A DNA stretch of 64,000 bases from Lactobacillus sp. YT155. GTDB taxonomy: Bacteria; Bacillota; Bacilli; Lactobacillales; Lactobacillaceae. Position 1 is the stretch's first letter; every line of letters starts with the position of its first letter. Positions 60,232-64,000 of the stretch are shown one piece after another. The notes below the pieces were generated by a model. It ran no database searches, was not told where the DNA came from, and was given only the letters and a program-made list of their open reading frames with translations. The stretch spans positions 1-64,000 of the forward strand of contig NZ_JAUKWP010000005.1 of NCBI RefSeq assembly GCF_030504545.1. Reading direction: 5' to 3'. The position numbers and the translations under genes were made by a program.

Positions 60232-62503
60232 CTAGTGCTTGTAATTTTTGATTATCATCTAATTGTGATTCGCCACGGTTACCGTGTCTTTGTAACCAGT
60301 CCATACCTAGCCACAATAAACCAAGGTTAGCAATAATGAACAATACTAGCACACCGATTGATTGTGTGACTTGTCCACTTCCAAGTCCGGAAGAAATTGC
60401 TTCACGGAATCCTAGAGTTGACCAAGTCATTGGTAGGAATGGATGAATGAAGTTATAGAATCCATTTGTTACTTCCATTGGGAAGGTACCACCGGCACCA
60501 CCAAGTTGAAGCATCAATAGAATCATAGCTACAAAACGTCCAGGATTATCAAAGGTCATTGATAAGAACATCACGATTGCCATTGAAGCTAATGAGAAGG
60601 CAATGGAGATAGCAAAGAATTGACCTGGATGATCGATTTGTAATCCAGCTACCATCATTAATGCTGGTTCGATAACAGCCATAGTTACAGCTACTAATCC
60701 ACCAACAGTAATCTTGCTTAAGAACCAAGCGGTTGATGACTGACCTTCCATTGAAACTTTTCTAATTGGGAAAGCGAAGTTGAAGACAATTGCCCCAACA
60801 TACAATGCTAACGAAAGCACGTAAGGTGCTAAAGCATGTCCGTAATTGGGAACGTAACTGTAATTTTCATGTTTCAATTTTGCTGGAGCAGCAAATTGAT
60901 TTGCTGTTTTGTCGGTTAGTTTAATTGAATTAATCTTCTTAGCACCATCACCTAATGAAGTAGCAAGTGTCTTGTTACCATCATTAAGTTGACCAGCTCC
61001 GCTATTTAAAGCTCCTGAGTTAGCAGCTAATTGACTGGTACCACTAGCTAATTGATTAACCCCTGAGCTAAGTACTGGAATCTTAGAGTTCAATTCACCG
61101 GTTCCACTAGCTAATTGATCTGAACCATTAGCAGCTGTAGCCACACCATTAGTGTATTGAGTTAATCCATCTGATACTTGTGATGAGCCATCTTTCAAAG
61201 TAGATAGTCCTGAGTCTAATTGATCCATACCGGGAACTAATTGATTATTAAGCCCGTTTTGAATATCACGAAGACTTTGCATCATTGAAACAGAACCATT
61301 AGCAGCAACCTTCAATTGATCAAATTCAGCATCTGTAGGCACTTGAGCTTTCAAACCATCAACAATTGTCTGTGCTGTTTGAACCGCTGATTGTTTAAGT
61401 GCTGCAGCAAGTACTGCTTTAGCGCGATTTTCATCAGTGAATGTAGCTCCTCCACCCAATGGAGATGGAGCTTTCAACAACTTCATTTCTTTTTCAGCAT
61501 CTGCTGTAAAATCACGATTTTGAACTTGCGTAACAATGCCATCTAATTGTCCAACAGCAGCTTGGATAGTATCAATCTTCGTTACTAGTCCTTGATATCC
61601 AGCAAGTGCATTGTTGTAGTTAGCATCTGATGAAAAATTAGGATTGGTATTTAATTGATTTTGAATTTGTTTCAAACCACCATCGATTTGTGAACTACCA
61701 GCTTTAAGTTGGTTAACACCTGAAGTAAGTTGACTTGCTCCTGACATAAGTTCGCCATTTTTACTTGCTAAGGTTTGAAGTCCATTATTAAGTTGACCTG
61801 CTCCATTATTTAATTGAGCCACACCATTAGATAATGGCACAACACTAGTTTGCATGGTTAAAACACCATCATTAACTTGATCAACACCCGATGTATAAAC
61901 ATTCAAACCATTTACCAAAGTATTGGAACCATCACTAAGTTGTTTAGCACCATCAGCAGCTTGATTAAAGCCATCACCAGCAGTTTCAACTTGTTTGAAC
62001 ATAACTTTAGAATAAGCTTTTGTTACTGCTTCTCTGATTTGAGTATTTAATTCTTTAGCTCCTACTTCAGAGATAACTTGTCCAATGTAGTTCAAAGAAT
62101 CATTAGTCTTATATTCAATTTGCATCTTCTTAGGATTCTTATCTAAGACAGTTGCAGCATTAGCTGAGAAGTCTTTAGGCAAGGTGATAGTAGTGTAATA
62201 TTTCTTATCCTTCATACCTTGCTTAGCTTCTTTAGCTGAGACAAACTTCCAACCTAACTGGTCGTTCTTCTTCAATTCTTTAACCATGTCATCACCGGCG
62301 TGCATTTTCACCCCTTGATATGTGACGGGTTGATCTTGATTGACCACCGCAACTGGCAAATGTCCAGTATTTCCATATGGATCCCAAACGGATTTTAAGA
62401 AGAAAATACTATATAAGAATGGAATAAACACGATGGCAAATAATGAAATCATCATTAATTTGCTTGATCTGATAAACTTAAATTCATTTTTAATCATTTG
62501 CAT
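60224..62503 (-). CDS. YhgE/Pip-family membrane protein
   Basis: 759 residues. One N-terminal membrane helix (about 18-36), a large extracellular region (about 40-560) and five to six C-terminal helices related to ABC-2 permeases. The middle contains many LxxGxxQLxxG repeats (about 180-290 and 420-510: QLSDGSNTLVNGL, QLNNGAGQLNNGL, QLASGTGELNS, QLAANSGALNSG), predicted to form a helical repeat or coil. Family members include the Lactococcus phage receptor Pip and the ESX/Type VII component YukC-distant EsaA; role may be secretion or phage adsorption. RBS GGGAG is 11 bases before ATG. Monocistronic. Confidence 0.88.
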   Translation of the reverse strand: MQMIKNEFKFIRSSKLMMISLFAIVFIPFLYSIFFLKSVWDPYGNTGHLPVAVVNQDQPVTYQGVKMHAGDDMVKELKKNDQLGWKFVSAKEAKQGMKDKKYYTTITLPKDFSANAATVLDKNPKKMQIEYKTNDSLNYIGQVISEVGAKELNTQIREAVTKAYSKVMFKQVETAGDGFNQAADGAKQLSDGSNTLVNGLNVYTSGVDQVNDGVLTMQTSVVPLSNGVAQLNNGAGQLNNGLQTLASKNGELMSGASQLTSGVNQLKAGSSQIDGGLKQIQNQLNTNPNFSSDANYNNALAGYQGLVTKIDTIQAAVGQLDGIVTQVQNRDFTADAEKEMKLLKAPSPLGGGATFTDENRAKAVLAAALKQSAVQTAQTIVDGLKAQVPTDAEFDQLKVAANGSVSMMQSLRDIQNGLNNQLVPGMDQLDSGLSTLKDGSSQVSDGLTQYTNGVATAANGSDQLASGTGELNSKIPVLSSGVNQLASGTSQLAANSGALNSGAGQLNDGNKTLATSLGDGAKKINSIKLTDKTANQFAAPAKLKHENYSYVPNYGHALAPYVLSLALYVGAIVFNFAFPIRKVSMEGQSSTAWFLSKITVGGLVAVTMAVIEPALMMVAGLQIDHPGQFFAISIAFSLASMAIVMFLSMTFDNPGRFVAMILLMLQLGGAGGTFPMEVTNGFYNFIHPFLPMTWSTLGFREAISSGLGSGQVTQSIGVLVLFIIANLGLLWLGMDWLQRHGNRGESQLDDNQKLQALEK

Positions 62504-62692
62504 TTTTGTACAACTCCCAAGTATTAAATCTACTTTCTTTTATTAACTCGACTAGCTTAATTCATTTTAAATCAAAAAACAAGTCATAATACTTAAAAAT
62601 TATGATTATATTTTGATATTATGTTGAAATATCAATTTTTGATAATTGTTTTCTGAAAAATGAAAATATTTCTTCCATTCGTATTTTTACAT

Positions 62693-62723
62693 AAAAAAAA
62701 CGGGATTACTAGTATCCCGTTTG
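62693..62723 (-). terminator. Terminator of gpmA
   Basis: AAACGGGAT-TACTAGT-ATCCCGTTT; on the minus strand eight T follow. Confidence 0.9.
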
Positions 62724-62736
62724 TAAAGTATTTAAC

Positions 62737-63426
62737 TTAGTTAAGCTTCTTTTTGCTTACAACATTTAGTTTTTCATCTAAATCATAAACAACTGGTTCA
62801 CCGGTTGCCATTTCAACATCCATGATATCTTCATCAGAAATGTTTTCAATATATTTTGTCAAGGCACGTAGTGAGTTACCGTGAGCGGCAATAATAACGT
62901 TTTTACCATCAAGAAGTTTTGGAGCAATTTCGTCTTCCCAGAATGGAATAACTCTTTCAAGAGTAACTTTTAGGTTTTCTCCACCAGGAATAGCTTTTGG
63001 ATCTAAGTCAGCATAACGACGATCGTTAGCAGCTGAACCTTCATCTGATGCATCCAATAAAGGAGGTAGAACATCATATGAACGACGCCAGATATGAACT
63101 TGATCTTCACCGAATTTTTCAGCAGCTTCAGCTTTGTTTTGGCCTTGAAGAGCACCGTAATGACGTTCGTTTAAACGCCATGATTTCATTTCTGGAACCC
63201 AAAGTTGGTCTGATCCTTCAAGTGCGTAATGCAATGTTTTGATAGCACGTGTTAATACTGAAGTGTATGCTTGATCGAATTCAATACCTTCTTGTTTCAA
63301 AAGACGACCAGCGTTTTGAGCTTGTTTAACTCCTTCTTCACTTAGATCAACATCAACCCAACCAGTAAATAGGTTAGATAGATTCCATTCACTTTGTCCG
63401 TGACGAATAAAAACTAATTTAGCCAT
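62737..63426 (-). CDS. gpmA: 2,3-bisphosphoglycerate-dependent phosphoglycerate mutase
   Basis: 229 residues, normal for dPGM. Interconverts 3- and 2-phosphoglycerate in glycolysis. Catalytic phospho-His in [10 protein letters not shown], substrate loop [15 protein letters not shown], second His in [12 protein letters not shown], and [15 protein letters not shown] all present. RBS AAAGAGG. Monocistronic between terminators. Confidence 0.97.
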   Translation of the reverse strand: MAKLVFIRHGQSEWNLSNLFTGWVDVDLSEEGVKQAQNAGRLLKQEGIEFDQAYTSVLTRAIKTLHYALEGSDQLWVPEMKSWRLNERHYGALQGQNKAEAAEKFGEDQVHIWRRSYDVLPPLLDASDEGSAANDRRYADLDPKAIPGGENLKVTLERVIPFWEDEIAPKLLDGKNVIIAAHGNSLRALTKYIENISDEDIMDVEMATGEPVVYDLDEKLNVVSKKKLN

Positions 63427-63481
63427 TTGTTATTTGCCTCTTTCTTTTATTAATATCAATTTATTTTACACCAATCAAATA

Positions 63482-64000
63482 TCAGTCGCAATAATAGTAA
63501 TTGTTATTCACCTTTTTTCTGAAATTCAAAAGTGGCTTTTCTTGTTTAGGTTTCACCTGCACATCTAAGATATCTAATAGGAAAGTAAAAATTGGAATAC
63601 CAACAATTAATCCCCATGGACCCATGATCGTTTCCGATATCAATAGAATAATCAACGTGAAGAACATTGGTAAGTGAGTCTTGCTCGACATGAACTTAGG
63701 ATTCAAGAAGTAGGTTTCAAAGGCATGAATAGCAATAATCATGATAATCATGTAGATTACGTCTTTGATTCCGCCAATTGAGTAAGCCACCATTGATAAT
63801 GGAATTAGAGAAATTACCACGCCGGCAACTGGGATCAAGGACAAAATGAATACCATAACTGATAAAGCTAAAATTCCCGGGAACTTCAAGAGAACTAAAG
63901 TAATCGTGGTGATGACAGTGTTAGCAAAAGCAATGAATAATTGAGCTTCTAAAACAACCCCAAAAGTATTCACAAATTTATCAGCGAAAAACTTCAAGTC
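63482..64000 (-). CDS. AI-2E family transporter, C-terminal part
   Basis: The frame is open to the window edge; about 172 residues are visible. At least four hydrophobic segments with the AI-2E family pattern: QLFIAFANTVITTITLVLL, SLIPVAGVVISLIP, FETYFLNPKFMSSKTHLPMF and GPWGLIVGIPIFTFL. The NP-x(n)-K motif after ETYFLNP is family-typical. These proteins export small molecules or ions (AI-2, or Na+/H+ exchange in some); the substrate is unknown. The tail ends NNNYYYCD. The start lies outside the window. Confidence 0.9.
   Translation of the reverse strand, partial: DLKFFADKFVNTFGVVLEAQLFIAFANTVITTITLVLLKFPGILALSVMVFILSLIPVAGVVISLIPLSMVAYSIGGIKDVIYMIIMIIAIHAFETYFLNPKFMSSKTHLPMFFTLIILLISETIMGPWGLIVGIPIFTFLLDILDVQVKPKQEKPLLNFRKKVNNNYYYCD

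Noticed and set aside
1-64000. CRISPR arrays, insertion sequences, prophage or toxin-antitoxin modules
   Set aside because: I saw no regularly spaced repeats, transposase or integrase motifs, phage genes, or paired small toxin/antitoxin frames.

Overview
The window is AT-rich, low-GC Gram-positive chromosome. Strong AGGAGG-type ribosome binding sites, Ser and Met T-boxes, a lysine riboswitch, a CiaRH two-component system, MetNIQ, LysP, nucleoside deoxyribosyltransferases, YhgE/Pip, PadR/DUF1700/DUF4097 and Mga-like regulators point to the Lactobacillales. The most likely family is Lactobacillaceae (a Companilactobacillus-like species would fit, but the genus is inference only). I see no phage, insertion sequence, CRISPR array or replication origin. 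It reads as core chromosome with a variable cell-envelope stretch at the left end.

Layout. 1-9 kb: a frameshifted VWA-type surface protein, a GT-C-like polytopic membrane protein, a small receiver-like protein, two convergent OpgB/LtaS-like phosphoglycerol transferase paralogues and an MFS transporter. 9-15 kb: tRNA-Thr(CGU), an alpha/beta hydrolase, tRNA-Asn, serS behind a Ser T-box, an Mga-like regulator, and lysP behind a lysine riboswitch. 15-21 kb: GNAT and TetR genes divergent from an ABC exporter whose promoter carries TetR-type palindromes, then thiol peroxidase and a glycosyltransferase. 20.6-26 kb: two small membrane proteins under what looks like a CiaR box, divergent from ciaRH, then a YtrA-type operon with two tandem permease paralogues. 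26-33.5 kb: a flavodoxin-like reductase with a membrane tail, GNAT, two NAD(P)-dependent oxidoreductases, a ClC antiporter that may be leaderless, and metNIQ behind a Met T-box. 33.5-41 kb: TetR/LOG, a MacB-like ABC pair, a second TetR with an out-of-frame N-terminus, PH-domain proteins YdbS/YdbT-like, an anion permease, and an aldo/keto reductase lacking its usual histidine. 41-48 kb: nucleoside deoxyribosyltransferase, a polytopic membrane protein, an HD hydrolase, MFS efflux behind a structured leader, two convergent C39-like proteins, tRNA-Thr(GGU) and an MntR-like regulator. 48-56 kb: DUF975, padR-DUF1700-DUF4097, phnDCEE, and guaC with a second deoxyribosyltransferase. 56-64 kb: GNAT, ABC exporter with MarR regulator, YczE-like protein, AlkD-like protein, YhgE/Pip, gpmA, and the end of an AI-2E family transporter cut by the window edge.

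How the genes work together. Many loci sense or export envelope-active compounds (CiaRH, YtrA, two TetR-ABC units, MarR-ABC, PadR-DUF4097, YhgE). Nutrient loci are under RNA control (Ser, Met, Lys). Purine salvage is represented by two deoxyribosyltransferases and GMP reductase. Paralogue pairs recur: OpgB-like, C39-like, TetR, tandem permeases, deoxyribosyltransferases and PhnE.

The most notable observations are: the CiaR-box promoter in front of a 31-residue membrane peptide and a shrunken FtsX-like permease; a candidate translational attenuator before an efflux pump; two genes that each appear to lack one A in an A-run (phase variation, decay or base-calling error); and an aldo/keto reductase with Gln in place of the catalytic His. 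All assignments come from reading the sequence and recalling families; no database search was run.
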